A stretch of DNA of 64,000 nucleotides from Bradyrhizobium guangzhouense (GTDB lineage: Bacteria > Pseudomonadota > Alphaproteobacteria > Rhizobiales > Xanthobacteraceae): assembly GCF_004114955.1 (NCBI RefSeq), contig NZ_CP030053.1, positions 6,860,001-6,924,000 on the forward strand, given 5' to 3'. The first letter of the stretch is position 1. Each line of letters begins with the position of its first letter. The notes beneath the pieces are model-generated. The model had not been told where the DNA came from. It did not search any database and saw only the letters and a program-made list of their open reading frames with translations. A program made the translations under genes and the position numbers. Shown here piece by piece: positions 15,600 to 24,613 of this stretch.

Positions 15600-16037
15600 T
15601 CATTGTGCTCGAACGAACGTACTGGCAAGATCGGATTTCAGTCGCTGTTGGAGCAGGGCGTAAGCTTGCTCGTCGCGAGCCAGTGCCAACGGCAGATCGC
15701 CGATCTTCTTCAATAGCTGATCTCGGACTTCTGCTATTAGTCGTTCTTGTTGATCTAGTCGTGTTCGCAGCGATGCGATCTCGTTTGACAACAAATCGAA
15801 CTTGCCCTGTACCAGCTGACGCGTCTCTTCCGATGTATAAACAACAAAGATCGGATCAGCGGGTTTGGGAAAGCCGCTAGCCCACGCTATTTCTCCCGAG
15901 TTAGAAAACCTTTGCCAGTGCAGGGGTTGAGCTCCCCCAACAATGGAGAGGCGCGCCACGCGCTCCTCGCTGTGCGCCTGCGTTGCCCAACTGCCAAGAA
16001 TGAAAAGGATGGCTGAGAGCGCTCTGTGAGAGTTCAT
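15600..16037 (-). CDS. Exported protein with the shared C-terminal motif (copy B)
   Basis: A 145-residue protein, started at the ATG at 16037; GGAGAAAA lies just upstream. Residues 1-24 are a clear signal peptide (cleavage after QAH or AHS). A short beta region follows, then a coiled coil from about residue 80, then the motif LPLALARDEQAYALLQQRL and D-L-A-S-T-F shared with its two neighbours. It is divergent from the 939-residue exported protein, with 97 bases between, suggesting joint control. All members of this group appear to act outside the cytoplasm. Function unknown. Confidence 0.6.
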   Translation of the reverse strand: MNSHRALSAILFILGSWATQAHSEERVARLSIVGGAQPLHWQRFSNSGEIAWASGFPKPADPIFVVYTSEETRQLVQGKFDLLSNEIASLRTRLDQQERLIAEVRDQLLKKIGDLPLALARDEQAYALLQQRLKSDLASTFVRAQ

Positions 16038-16134
16038 CAAATTTTCTCCTATTGCAACTTATCACCCAACAGTGGACGATAAGCCAGATTGTTGCAATGT
16101 TAGCGTGTAGGCAAGTCATATAGGATTTGAGAAG

Positions 16135-18954
16135 ATGCGCCTGTTTTTTGCTGCACTCGCTCTTTCTTTGGTCGCTCCCGTCTCGAATTTGCATGCGGAA
16201 GATTGGACTGAGCAGCAGCGTGCGGATTTGCATGCCGCAGGCTTTAAATATGGCATCACAACCATCCGAGCGATGGCTGTGTGGATGGATACCGCGCTGC
16301 CACCCCCAACAGCCGAAGTCAGCGCTGTCCAGCGGCAAGCGCTTGAGAAGGTGATGCAAGGCTATATTAAAGAGCGGCAAAGCAGCCAAGGAACACTCAT
16401 GACGTTCAAGGGCAGCGCCGAGTTCTTGGTTGATAGCACGGCGGTCAGCATGGCGGCCACCGGCGTTGGGCTGGTGCCTGCGGCTATTTTCAAGACCAGT
16501 GCGCAAGCTGCCTCTGACGTGTTTTTTTCAGGCATGGAGGCCGATATCAATCGAAACCTCACGGTATACCTCAAGAAGATCGAGCCGCAGTTGCTCAAGG
16601 TCGCTGGAGGCGATTACGAAACGCTACGCAAAGAGACGACGGCGGGTCTTAAAGATAAGCTCGACCAGCAGACAACGGTCTTTGCAGAATTAAACAATAT
16701 GGTCGGTAGCGACCCACTAGCCCGCGAGCGTGCGCAAGGGATGGTGATAGAAGCCATTCGGGCAACGAGCAAGGCGACGCTTGATAAAATTGAATCGCTA
16801 GATGAACGACTAATCGGCGTGGAGCAGCGTGTCGGAAAGCTTGCCAACGCGGTCGCAAAGTTTGAGCGAAGGACAATAGCCGTGCTCGATCGACATGAGA
16901 AGGCACTGCGCTCCTTGAGCGACGACATGAACACCATGCGCGAGGCCGTTACTGCAATCGACGGAAGGCTCAAGACGCAAGAGCGTAATGCCGGGTTTGT
17001 GAATGATTTTGTGTTTGACAGCATGCCGCCGGGCACCAAGGCCGCGGCGCTGAGGGGTGGCTTCCTTAAGGAGCGCTTCGCATGTCCACCTGCAAGCCCG
17101 AGCTGCGATGGCCCTGCGCTGAAAGACGACTTGATTAAGCGGTTTGAGGCAGAGGCACGTATTGCGTCGCATGTCGCAACCGTAAAAGAGACCGTAATGG
17201 CGCTAAACGATGTCGCCACTATAGCAACCGATCTGGGCATCAATATCCCAGGCCTCAACAACGCGGTCCAGTATGGCTCAGCGGCTGCAAACGCTTTTGC
17301 ATCATTTGCCTCGGGCAATTACCTCGGAGCAATTGCTTCCGTTACTGGCGTGTTTCGAAAGAGGTCAGATCCTGAGGCCGAACGGTTCAAAATGCTGATG
17401 AGCTATCTTCGACAGCAATTTGAGGTCATTAACGCCAAGCTCGACGCCATTCTCGAAAATCAAAAGAGGATGATGGAAGCCCTCGGCAAATTGTCGGAGC
17501 AAATGCGCACTTATTACGTGTCGCTCGACGAGCGTCTTATCCGAATGGAATTCGAGCTGAAGCGAGTGCGCGATATCGGTCTAACGAACTTGTGGCAACC
17601 TTGGACCTCTTGTCAGGCAGTCTATGAGCACCTGCTTAGAAACGAGGCCCAATATCGGTACGTGGCGCAGGGCGATTTTGTTCGAATGGACGATCTCTAT
17701 GCAGCAATCGATACAATCGGAGAATCGGCCAAGAGCTGCGCAAAGCTCGGCCAGGAGCGAACGACAACAATCACCTCGTCGGAATGGTTTGGCAACTTCC
17801 TTGACGTAAGGCTCGTGCGCGACGGCATGGTTGATCCGTTGCCTCCCCTTGAGCGGGGCGAATTCCACTCGAAAAGCCAACTTAATGCTTTCATCGAGAA
17901 TGTTCACGCGCCTTCGTACCGCGTGTTGATCGATCTGCTCGGACGTCACGGTCTCCCACTTGACCGCGGGCTGGAACTGCTGGTTAGCCCTGGCTTCTAC
18001 GTTAAAGATCTACCTCACCGGCTGGCACAAAAGCCGGCTGGGGAAGGGTGCGGGTTGACTGGCTACCTTCAAGATCGCGTCCAGCGCCTGATCTGCGGAA
18101 CTGGCGACCCGCTAACGAACGCTACGACTTTGATAACAACTCCGATGTCCGTCGACGGCGCACTAAGGGTGACGCAGTGGCTTTTGGCGGTATCCCGCTT
18201 CGCAGATCTAATTGACCAAAGCACGGGCAATATCGTTCCGCGATCGCAGCTTCTGGCATACGCTGCGAAGACCGCAAATAGTATTAGCCCCGGGCGCGAT
18301 ATCCTTGAGAAGACACAAGCGATGCTCGACGCCGCTGTTGCCGGCTACAGCGTTCTTTACGGGGACCTAACAGCACGCTCGATTGTTGACGCGTTGTTCA
18401 ATCCCCCTCCAGCGGGGGAGGAGGAGGCGAAGCGTCAAGCAGAGTTGAAGAAGCAGCTGATCAGCATGCTAAAGGAAAACCCTTTCCTTTCGCACAATGT
18501 GGTCCAGATCTATCTGAATGACCGATACCGCAAGCTCCATCCGCTTTCGGATGGAAAGCCTTCTGAGCTGGTATATCGTACGGCATACGAAGGCGCTCTC
18601 ACATCGACTACCGATCCTTCGTTTCTGCTCAGAGGCGTTTTTGGCGACGATCTCAAGTTTGTCGTCGATGGGGCAAAGAACCAGATTCGGCTTAATCTCA
18701 GCGGGGCGGCGGCCGATGCTGATACCGTCCTCATCCCAATTGCGGAACCGCAGGCTTTCGTCGCGGGTCGGCTAATCTATCCGGCACGTATGACGCGACT
18801 GATGGACGCAAGAACTCGGGTTGCAGAGCGGCTCGCAGACTATCGCAGCTTCTCTGGGTTAAACAAACTAGAGCAAACAGCTGTTGCTTGGGCAGTTGCA
18901 CGTGCAGAGCATCTGTCTCCCGAAAAGAGCAAGGCTCAGGACATAAAGCCATGA
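16135..18954 (+). CDS. Large exported coiled-coil protein, unrecognised
   Basis: A 939-residue protein. Residues 1-21 are a signal peptide (cleavage after LHA). Residues 95-135 hold a long apolar stretch (MAATGVGLVPAAIF...). Residues 180-290 are a long coiled coil. Residues 360-405 are a second apolar, small-residue-rich stretch (SAAANAFASFASGNYLGAIASVTGVF). Residues 410-480 are another coiled coil (INAKLDAILENQKRMMEAL). The C-terminal half is globular, and several cysteines could pair outside the cell. Alternating coiled coils and apolar helices resemble helical pore-forming or membrane-inserting proteins, but I see no named family. The stop overlaps the start of copy C by ATGA, so the two form an operon. 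Confidence 0.65.
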   Translation: MRLFFAALALSLVAPVSNLHAEDWTEQQRADLHAAGFKYGITTIRAMAVWMDTALPPPTAEVSAVQRQALEKVMQGYIKERQSSQGTLMTFKGSAEFLVDSTAVSMAATGVGLVPAAIFKTSAQAASDVFFSGMEADINRNLTVYLKKIEPQLLKVAGGDYETLRKETTAGLKDKLDQQTTVFAELNNMVGSDPLARERAQGMVIEAIRATSKATLDKIESLDERLIGVEQRVGKLANAVAKFERRTIAVLDRHEKALRSLSDDMNTMREAVTAIDGRLKTQERNAGFVNDFVFDSMPPGTKAAALRGGFLKERFACPPASPSCDGPALKDDLIKRFEAEARIASHVATVKETVMALNDVATIATDLGINIPGLNNAVQYGSAAANAFASFASGNYLGAIASVTGVFRKRSDPEAERFKMLMSYLRQQFEVINAKLDAILENQKRMMEALGKLSEQMRTYYVSLDERLIRMEFELKRVRDIGLTNLWQPWTSCQAVYEHLLRNEAQYRYVAQGDFVRMDDLYAAIDTIGESAKSCAKLGQERTTTITSSEWFGNFLDVRLVRDGMVDPLPPLERGEFHSKSQLNAFIENVHAPSYRVLIDLLGRHGLPLDRGLELLVSPGFYVKDLPHRLAQKPAGEGCGLTGYLQDRVQRLICGTGDPLTNATTLITTPMSVDGALRVTQWLLAVSRFADLIDQSTGNIVPRSQLLAYAAKTANSISPGRDILEKTQAMLDAAVAGYSVLYGDLTARSIVDALFNPPPAGEEEAKRQAELKKQLISMLKENPFLSHNVVQIYLNDRYRKLHPLSDGKPSELVYRTAYEGALTSTTDPSFLLRGVFGDDLKFVVDGAKNQIRLNLSGAAADADTVLIPIAEPQAFVAGRLIYPARMTRLMDARTRVAERLADYRSFSGLNKLEQTAVAWAVARAEHLSPEKSKAQDIKP

Positions 18955-19452
18955 TGGGAAGAAGTAATCGATCAATCACGTTACTTGTTTTGGCGTGTGC
19001 CACGTGACTTGGCAAGTGCCCAAATTCTAACGCAGGAGGAGGTCCTCATCCCAGGTTTGGGTTCAGAACGAGCGATGTGTGCCGAAGTGGCCGGCGTGAA
19101 GGAATGTTTGAAGATGACGCCTTCGCCACAGATAGCCCCAGACTTGCTTCAAGCCGGTCCAACCGTCGCAATAGCCGTAGCAGCGCGCCTGATTGCTGCC
19201 GGAAACGCCCAGAGTGGCGGCAAATTAGAAGAAGCCAAAAGCGCAATCACGGATAATACGGCTGCATTGGCCGCCCTCGCGTTAGAACTCAAACAGCGGA
19301 ACGAGTTGACCCTGCTCCGTCTACGTGCAGAGATTTTGGCGCGAATAGAGCGCCTGCCAATTGAACTTGCCAAGGATGAAAAAGCCTATGCACTTCTCAA
19401 GCAGCGCATTAGCACTGATCTGGAACCGGTCTTTATGCCTCGAAAGCCTTGA
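18951..19452 (+). pseudogene. Exported protein with the shared C-terminal motif (copy C), frame-shifted after the signal peptide
   Basis: From the ATG at 18951, which overlaps the previous stop, one frame encodes MMGRSNRSITLLVLACAT and stops at the TGA at 19005-19007. The next frame, open from 18985 to 19452, contains LASAQILTQEE and then the rest of the protein, ending in LPIELAKDEKAYALLKQRI and D-L-E-P-V-F. Joined by skipping one base near 19005, the two give a normal signal peptide with an ASA-Q cleavage site and a mature part like copies A and B. So either a one-base indel has broken the gene, a sequencing error is present, or a +1 shift occurs at ACG-TGA-C. If the 18985 frame is used alone (TTG start) the product lacks a signal peptide. 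Confidence 0.6.
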
Positions 19453-19971
19453 GAAATCGTTGTTCCGAAGCAATCGTATCTGGCGGCGCATGCTGCCAAC
19501 GAATAAAAAACCTGCAGGATAGGATTGGCGATCTGCGCGGAGGAATCGCAGATCTTGCCTGCGGGCCGTCTGTCAGCTGCCGATTGTATCAGTGCGATGG
19601 GATTGGGGAAAGCCTACCCATTGTCCGAAAACTTGCCGGAGCGCCTCACCCCTGCAGACGATTTCGTGATCGGCCAGCAGTTTCTGAACTGCTCACTGGT
19701 GTACTGGCAGACTTGGCCGGACTAACGTCCGGCTTGCCGCACCAACAGACAGATCTCACCGTGCGTCCGTCGCGAGTTGTGCGGCCGTGGCGCCACACAC
19801 ACCGAATTGGGAACGATCCCGTGCAGGTCCAAATAGTTGATCCTCCCCTCCCCATTTCGGGGATTGCTTGCAGTATCAACCACAACAGACGAGAAGGCGA
19901 CCGCTGAAGAGAGATTTGGGGGATGAAGGTGCCTATTGGTGCCTAAGGTTCACAAAGCTTCAGCTAAGTAT
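19453..19971. other. Gap between the last island gene and the tRNA, no gene called
   Basis: This holds about 520 bases. Overlapping frames exist on both strands (for example 19449-19907 plus and 19646-19885 minus), but their translations are rich in Cys, Arg and Pro without domain-like pattern and lack good start sites. No integrase fragment, attachment-site copy or RNA is recognised. It may be decayed sequence at the element's tRNA-proximal end. Confidence 0.4.
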
Positions 19972-20045
19972 TGGAGCGGGCGAAGGGAATCGAACCCTCG
20001 TATGCAGCTTGGGAAGCTGCCGTTCTACCATTGAACTACGCCCGC
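19972..20045 (-). tRNA. tRNA-Gly (anticodon CCC)
   Basis: The minus strand folds as a complete cloverleaf: acceptor stem GCGGGCG/CGCCCGC, D arm with AATGGTA loop, anticodon stem GCAGC/GCTGC enclosing loop TTCCCAA (anticodon CCC), T arm with loop TTCGATT, discriminator T and an encoded CCA at 19972-19974. Its 3' end faces the A/T-richer accessory region at lower coordinates, the standard side for integration of genomic islands, so it probably marks the island boundary. No second copy of its 3' end is visible in the window. Confidence 0.95.
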
Positions 20046-20221
20046 CGATGCGCGTGTCTTGCGCTCATCCTGATTAGCCGAGACGGTGTCCGGCGCCAAG
20101 CGGTTTGGCGCGTCAGGCCGGACGGATGTTAACGTCCTGGCAAGATTTTGGGTGCGCCGAATTGTGGCAGTGTTATGATCGCCCTGTCGGGGGAGAAACG
20201 TGCACTGAGTGGGGCGTGTGC

Positions 20222-20800
20222 ATGGTGGGGCGTGCCTACACGATATTTGACACGGCGATAGGGCGCTGCGGCATCATCTGGAGCAGCACCGGCGTGGTTG
20301 CCGTGCAACTGCCCGAGGCGCGGGAGATCGACACCCGCCGCCGGATTTTCCAGGTCCATCCTGAAGCGCGCGAGCAGGCGGTGCCTGTCAACACCGAGCT
20401 CGCGATCGAGGGCATCGTGGGCTTGCTGCAGGGCAGCGACCCCGATTTTTCCGACGTCAGCCTCGATGCCGGCGGCGTGCCGGCTTTCAACCGGCGGGTC
20501 TACGAATACACCTGCACCATCCCGCGCGGGGAGACGCGCACCTATCACGAGATCGCCAAGGCGCTGGGCGCCTCCGGTGCGGCGCATTCGGTGGCGCAGG
20601 CGATCTCCAAGAATCCCTACATGATCATCGTGCCTTGCCACCGGGTGCTGGAAGCGGGCGGCTATGCCGACCGGATCTCGCCTTACGGCGGTGTGATCTC
20701 CAAGCGCCGCCTGCTGGCGCTGGAAGGCGCTCACCCGATCGCCAGCAAGACGCTGTTCGAGGTGCTGCTGCCCGTTGCCCCGCCGCGGTCGCCCTCCTAA
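20222..20800 (+). CDS. ogt: Methylated-DNA--protein-cysteine S-methyltransferase
   Basis: A 192-residue protein, started at the ATG at 20222; an upstream codon at 20105 would add an unlikely leader. It contains the acceptor motif IIVPCHRVL with Cys139, which takes the methyl group from O6-methylguanine in a one-shot repair reaction. The preceding helix-turn-helix region (TRTYHEIAKALGA ... AHSVAQAISKNP) is the DNA-binding part. The length suits a stand-alone Ogt/AdaB protein without the Ada sensor domain. The AraC-type gene starts ten bases after its stop and is probably co-transcribed, a split-Ada-like arrangement, although that regulator lacks the Ada zinc domain. Confidence 0.88.
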   Translation: MVGRAYTIFDTAIGRCGIIWSSTGVVAVQLPEAREIDTRRRIFQVHPEAREQAVPVNTELAIEGIVGLLQGSDPDFSDVSLDAGGVPAFNRRVYEYTCTIPRGETRTYHEIAKALGASGAAHSVAQAISKNPYMIIVPCHRVLEAGGYADRISPYGGVISKRRLLALEGAHPIASKTLFEVLLPVAPPRSPS

Positions 20801-20809
20801 ATACGTCGG

Positions 20810-21649
20810 ATGGATGCGACCACGCTGCTGACGTCACAAGCGATGACGGTCTCCGAGTTTCGCTGCGACGCGGGGCCGGGCGATCAGCCGTTTGCCGAGT
20901 GCCGCACCGGCCATTCCATCGCCTATGTCCGCTCAGGCAGCTTCGGCTGCCATTGCCGCGCCGGCTTCTTCGACCTGGTGGCGGGTTCGCTGCTGGTCGG
21001 CGCACCCGGCGAGGAATACACCTGCACGCATGAGCATGTGTCAGGCGACGTCTGCCTCGGCTTCTTCTTCAGCGAGACTCTGGTCGATGCCCTCGGCGGA
21101 CGCCGCGAGACCTGGCAAGTCGGCGCCGCACCGCCGCTGCCCGAGCTGATGGTGCTGGGCGAGCTCGCCCAGACGGCGGCAGATGGCAACAGTGATCTGG
21201 GCCTCGACGAGGTCGGGCAGATTCTCGCCGGCCGCTTTGTCGAGATCGTCTCGGGCATCCGGCGCAAGCAGGTCACGCCGACGGCGCGCGATCGCCGCCG
21301 CGCGGTCGAGGCCGCGTTGTGGATCGACGACAATTCGCACGCCGCGATCGATCTGGAGCAGGCCGCGCAGCTGGCGGATTTGAGCCCGTTCCATTTCCTG
21401 CGGCTGTTCTCCAACGTACTGGGCGTCACCCCGCATCAATATCTGGTACGCTCGCGGCTGCGGCACGCGGCCCGGCTGCTCGCGGACGACGACATCGCGG
21501 TCACCGACATCGCCTATGACGTCGGCTTCGGCGACCTCTCCAACTTCGTCCGCACCTTCCACCGCGCCGCCGGCCTGTCGCCGACCAAGTTCCGGCAGGC
21601 CTCGAAGGGGATGCGCAAGATTCTCCAAGATCGGTTCACTCTCAACTGA
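20810..21649 (+). CDS. AraC-family transcriptional regulator
   Basis: A 279-residue protein. The C-terminal 100 residues have the two helix-turn-helix units of AraC proteins: [20 protein letters not shown], then [12 protein letters not shown], then [20 protein letters not shown]. The N-terminal 140 residues form a probable cupin-like effector domain with cysteines at the start of strands ([10 protein letters not shown]). It follows ogt closely. The ligand is unknown; target genes may include ogt or the VOC-family gene after it. Confidence 0.85.
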   Translation: MDATTLLTSQAMTVSEFRCDAGPGDQPFAECRTGHSIAYVRSGSFGCHCRAGFFDLVAGSLLVGAPGEEYTCTHEHVSGDVCLGFFFSETLVDALGGRRETWQVGAAPPLPELMVLGELAQTAADGNSDLGLDEVGQILAGRFVEIVSGIRRKQVTPTARDRRRAVEAALWIDDNSHAAIDLEQAAQLADLSPFHFLRLFSNVLGVTPHQYLVRSRLRHAARLLADDDIAVTDIAYDVGFGDLSNFVRTFHRAAGLSPTKFRQASKGMRKILQDRFTLN

Positions 21650-21704
21650 CTAGGGTCGTCTCCGGCGCGCGCCACGAGCGGCGCGCTTTGCAATGGAGAC
21701 GACC

Positions 21705-22064
21705 ATGTATGATCATATCGGACTGCGCGTTGCCGACCTCGACGCCGCCATGCGCTTCTACACCGCAGCGCTGGCGCCGCTCGGTTACGTGCTGTGCTCG
21801 AGCGGCGACGGCTATGCCGGCTTCGGGCCGAAGGGCGAGCCGGCGCTCTGGCTGCATCTGAACAAGGGCCGCAAGGCCGACGGCGCGCATATCGCGTTTC
21901 GCGCCGGGGATCATGACGCGGTCAAGGCGTTTCACCGCGAGGGCCTGAAGAGCGGCGGCCACGACAATGGCGGCGCCGGCCCGCGCAAGGATTACAGCCC
22001 GACTTACTATGCGGCGTTTTTGATCGATCCCGATGGCAACAATGTCGAGGCGGTTTGTGCATGA
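21705..22064 (+). CDS. VOC-family (glyoxalase/bleomycin-resistance fold) protein
   Basis: A 119-residue single-module protein. The start at 21705 is chosen because GGAGACG lies six bases upstream; an ATG four codons earlier exists. The pattern MYDHIGLRVADLDAAMRFYTAAL at the beginning and YAAFLIDPDGNNVEAV at the end is typical of metal-binding VOC enzymes, with the terminal Glu as the last metal ligand and the early His as the first. Substrate not predictable: lyases, dioxygenases and thiol transferases share the fold. A palindromic repeat follows its stop. Confidence 0.8.
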   Translation: MYDHIGLRVADLDAAMRFYTAALAPLGYVLCSSGDGYAGFGPKGEPALWLHLNKGRKADGAHIAFRAGDHDAVKAFHREGLKSGGHDNGGAGPRKDYSPTYYAAFLIDPDGNNVEAVCA

Positions 22065-22090
22065 GCTGCGACGAGACGCGCCACATACGC

Positions 22091-22195
22091 TGTTATGCCC
22101 CGGCTTGACCGGGGCATCCAGTACGCCGCAGCTTCGCGGCTCAATCACAACGGCCGCTGGAATACTGGATCGCCCGATCAAGTCGGGCGATGACA
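22091..22195. repeat. Palindromic intergenic repeat, family 1
   Basis: A bipartite repeat begins with hairpin TGCCCCGGCTTGACCGGGGCA and ends with hairpin TCGCCCGATCAAGTCGGGCGA, joined by CCAGTACGCCGC ... GAATACTGGAT, which also pair. Copies occur at 35569-35670 and 52409-52511, and a diverged one at 63202-63296, always between genes. It probably forms a large RNA or DNA cruciform. Confidence 0.85.
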
Positions 22196-22246
22196 CCTGA
22201 GATGATGGCCCGATCCACGTCTCTTCACACATCTTAGGAAACCCTC

Positions 22247-22651
22247 ATGGCCTCCATCCACAACGACGTTCCCCTCCCCGCCCCGCCCCGCGACGTCTGG
22301 GATGCGGTGCGCGATTTCGGCGCGCTGCCTCAGCGGCTGGTGCCGGGCTTCGTCACCAGATGCGAGCTCGACGGCGATGCGCGCGTCGTGACTTTTGCCA
22401 ATGGCTCGGTTGCGCGCGAAGTGCTGGTCGATCGCGATGATGTCAGGCAGCGGCTTGTCTATGCGATCAACAACGAGCGGCTGAAGCATTACAGCGCTTC
22501 GGTGCAGGTGATCGCCGAAGGCGAGACGAAATGCCGCCTGATCTGGATCATCGACATGCTGCCGAATGAGCTTGCCACTTACGTGCAGGAGCAGACGAAG
22601 GCGGCGGTTGCCGCCATGCACAAGGCTTTCCCAGCTCCAGCTGCAGCGTGA
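22247..22651 (+). CDS. SRPBCC-family (START-like) protein
   Basis: A 134-residue protein with the polyketide-cyclase-like pattern: PAPPRDVWDAVRDFGALPQRLVPGFV near the start, strands in the middle, LIWIIDMLPNEL and a long C-terminal helix that would cap the hydrophobic pocket. Members bind or process lipids and other apolar ligands, and no active-site residue stands out. It lies downstream of a palindromic repeat and about 100 bases before the Met/Gly-rich gene. Confidence 0.75.
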   Translation: MASIHNDVPLPAPPRDVWDAVRDFGALPQRLVPGFVTRCELDGDARVVTFANGSVAREVLVDRDDVRQRLVYAINNERLKHYSASVQVIAEGETKCRLIWIIDMLPNELATYVQEQTKAAVAAMHKAFPAPAAA

Positions 22652-22751
22652 TCTTTCTCACAGAGCCCGCTCCTCAACGGCCGTAACCATGGTCGCGTGC
22701 GTCCTGACGGCCTCGCCCTCCCGGCGGCGCCACGCACGCGAGGAGCATGCC

Positions 22752-23174
22752 ATGAGAGGTGCGGACAAGGTGATCTGCCAGGCGGCTGCCGTGCTGCTGC
22801 TGTTTTCGATTTCGAGCGCGCCGGCCAAGGCGCAATTCGCAGGCCTCGGAGGTGCCGGAGGCGAGGACATGATGACCCAGATGGCGCCGATGCTGGAGAT
22901 GATGAAGGCGAAGATGGGCAAGCGCCGCTTCGCCATGCTGATGCAGACCATGGGCCCGATGATGAGCCGCATGATGGAGAATGGCGGCGGCGGACCAGGC
23001 GGCATGATGGGCGGCGGCACAATCCCGATGGGAATGGGCGGCATGGGCGGCGGCGATATCATGGGCATGCTCGGCGGCGCCGGCGGCGGCGACATGATGA
23101 CGATGATTCCGCAGATGATGCGGCTCGCCAATCTCGGCGGTGGTGGCGGCCATCGCCGCCACCGGCATCGCTAG
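22752..23174 (+). CDS. Exported Met/Gly-rich protein
   Basis: A 140-residue protein, started at the ATG at 22752 with AGGAG six bases upstream. Residues 1-28 are a signal peptide (AKA-Q). The mature part is extraordinarily rich in Met and Gly, with many MMxxM clusters, and ends in a Gly-then-His/Arg tail (GGGGGHRRHRHR). Met-rich and His-rich exported proteins often bind copper or other soft metals, so periplasmic metal handling is a reasonable guess but unproven. Its stop converges with and overlaps the end of the MATE gene on the other strand. Low complexity makes homology searches unreliable. Confidence 0.6.
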   Translation: MRGADKVICQAAAVLLLFSISSAPAKAQFAGLGGAGGEDMMTQMAPMLEMMKAKMGKRRFAMLMQTMGPMMSRMMENGGGGPGGMMGGGTIPMGMGGMGGGDIMGMLGGAGGGDMMTMIPQMMRLANLGGGGGHRRHRHR

Positions 23175-24613
23175 TCGGCAACCGACAGGACCGGCCGGGC
23201 CGCAGGTTTCGCGTGGCGCGGTCCCCAGCGCGTCAGCACCACGCTGGAGCATGAGAGCACGCCGAGCACGACCATCGAGCTGGCGGCGAGCCAGAAGAAG
23301 CCTTGCGCGGTGGCGTCGTGCGTCGACAACCACCAGCCGCAGGCGGAGATGTAGATCAGCCGCGCCGTCTGCGCCAGCACCGGGCCGATCACCTTGGCTG
23401 CGCCTTGCGAGGAGAAGTACATCGTCGAGGCGAGGCCGATGAAGGCGTAGAACGGCGCCACGGTCGAGAGATATTGATGGCTGGTCGCGCGCACCGTGGC
23501 GCTGTCCGTAAAAATGTTGACCCAGAGATCGGGGAACAGCGCGACGAGGCAGGCCGGCGCGCCGACGGCAGCGAAAGCGCTCGCGCCTGCGATCCAGGCG
23601 ATGCGCCGCGCGCGGGCGATGCGGCCGGCGCCGACGGCCATGCCGATCATCGGCACCGAAGCGATGCCGAACGAGAACGCGATCGATGTCAGCAGGAATT
23701 CGAGCCGCGCGCCGATGCCGTAACCGGCAAGGATCGCGGTTCCGAACTTCGCCAGCATGTGGGTGAAGATCGAGATCGTCAGCACCGACTGCAGCGGCGA
23801 GAAGCAGGCGATGGCGCCGACCTTGAGGATGTCGAAGAACATCACCCATTGGATGCGCAGTCCCCGCAGTTTCGGAACGACGCGCGCGCGACCTGAAAAC
23901 AGGTACCAGCCCATCACGCAGATGTTCATGGAATAGGCAATCAGCGCGCCGGCGGCGACGCCGCGCATGCCGAGCTGCGGAAAGGGCCCGAGCCCGAGGC
24001 CCAGCGTGCCGCCGAGCACGATCTGCCAGGCCGCGGAGTTGAGGATGAGAAGCGACGGCAGCCGCATATTGCCGGTGCCGCGCAGCACGCCGGCCATGGT
24101 GTTGAGCGTCCAGGGCAACACGGCGCCGCCAAAGAACACCTGAGTGTAGGCGATCGCATGCGCCAGCACAGTGCCGCGGCCACCGAGCATCGTGAGCACC
24201 TGAGGCCCGAAGATCAACATGCCGAGCATGAACACGAGGCCGAAGGTGATGCCGATCAGCAGCGCATGCGCGGCCAGCGTCCCGGCGCGCTCGCGATCGC
24301 CGGCGCCGAGCGCGCGGGCAATGGCGGAGGCCACGGCACCGCCCATGGCGCCGCCCGACATGGTCATGGTCAGGATCACGGTCGGAAACACCAGCGCCAT
24401 CGCGGCCAGCGCTTCCACCCCGAGACGACCGATATAGGAGGTCTCCGCGATCACCACGCAGGTGCCTGCCGAGAGCGCGACAACATTCGGCCAGGCGAGC
24501 CCCAGCAGCGTGCGCAGGATCGGCCCGTCGGTCAGCGCGCTGCGTACGGGGCGCGCGGGCGGCGGTAGCGGACGTTCCTGCTCATCGACCGGGATCTCGG
24601 CGACCTCAGTCAT
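23171..24613 (-). CDS. MATE-family efflux transporter
   Basis: A 480-residue integral membrane protein with about twelve hydrophobic helices in two repeats. The start is the ATG at 24613, after a GAGAGGAA ribosome binding site. Patterns such as AWPNVVALSAGTCVVIAETSYIGRLG near the N-terminus and GYGIGARLEFLLTSIAFSFGIASVPMIG near the middle are those of MATE exporters, which expel drugs or organic cations with Na+ or H+. Substrate unknown. It is flanked by unrelated genes and is likely monocistronic. Confidence 0.88.
   Translation of the reverse strand: MTEVAEIPVDEQERPLPPPARPVRSALTDGPILRTLLGLAWPNVVALSAGTCVVIAETSYIGRLGVEALAAMALVFPTVILTMTMSGGAMGGAVASAIARALGAGDRERAGTLAAHALLIGITFGLVFMLGMLIFGPQVLTMLGGRGTVLAHAIAYTQVFFGGAVLPWTLNTMAGVLRGTGNMRLPSLLILNSAAWQIVLGGTLGLGLGPFPQLGMRGVAAGALIAYSMNICVMGWYLFSGRARVVPKLRGLRIQWVMFFDILKVGAIACFSPLQSVLTISIFTHMLAKFGTAILAGYGIGARLEFLLTSIAFSFGIASVPMIGMAVGAGRIARARRIAWIAGASAFAAVGAPACLVALFPDLWVNIFTDSATVRATSHQYLSTVAPFYAFIGLASTMYFSSQGAAKVIGPVLAQTARLIYISACGWWLSTHDATAQGFFWLAASSMVVLGVLSCSSVVLTRWGPRHAKPAARPVLSVAD

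Noticed and set aside
19449..19907. A 152-codon frame considered as an integrase or excisionase remnant.
   Set aside because: I could not find any recombinase motif; the product is Cys/Arg/Pro-rich and looks unselected.
20810..21649. Considered as an Ada-type methylation sensor because it follows ogt.
   Set aside because: It has the AraC DNA-binding domain but no four-cysteine zinc methyl-acceptor domain at the N-terminus.
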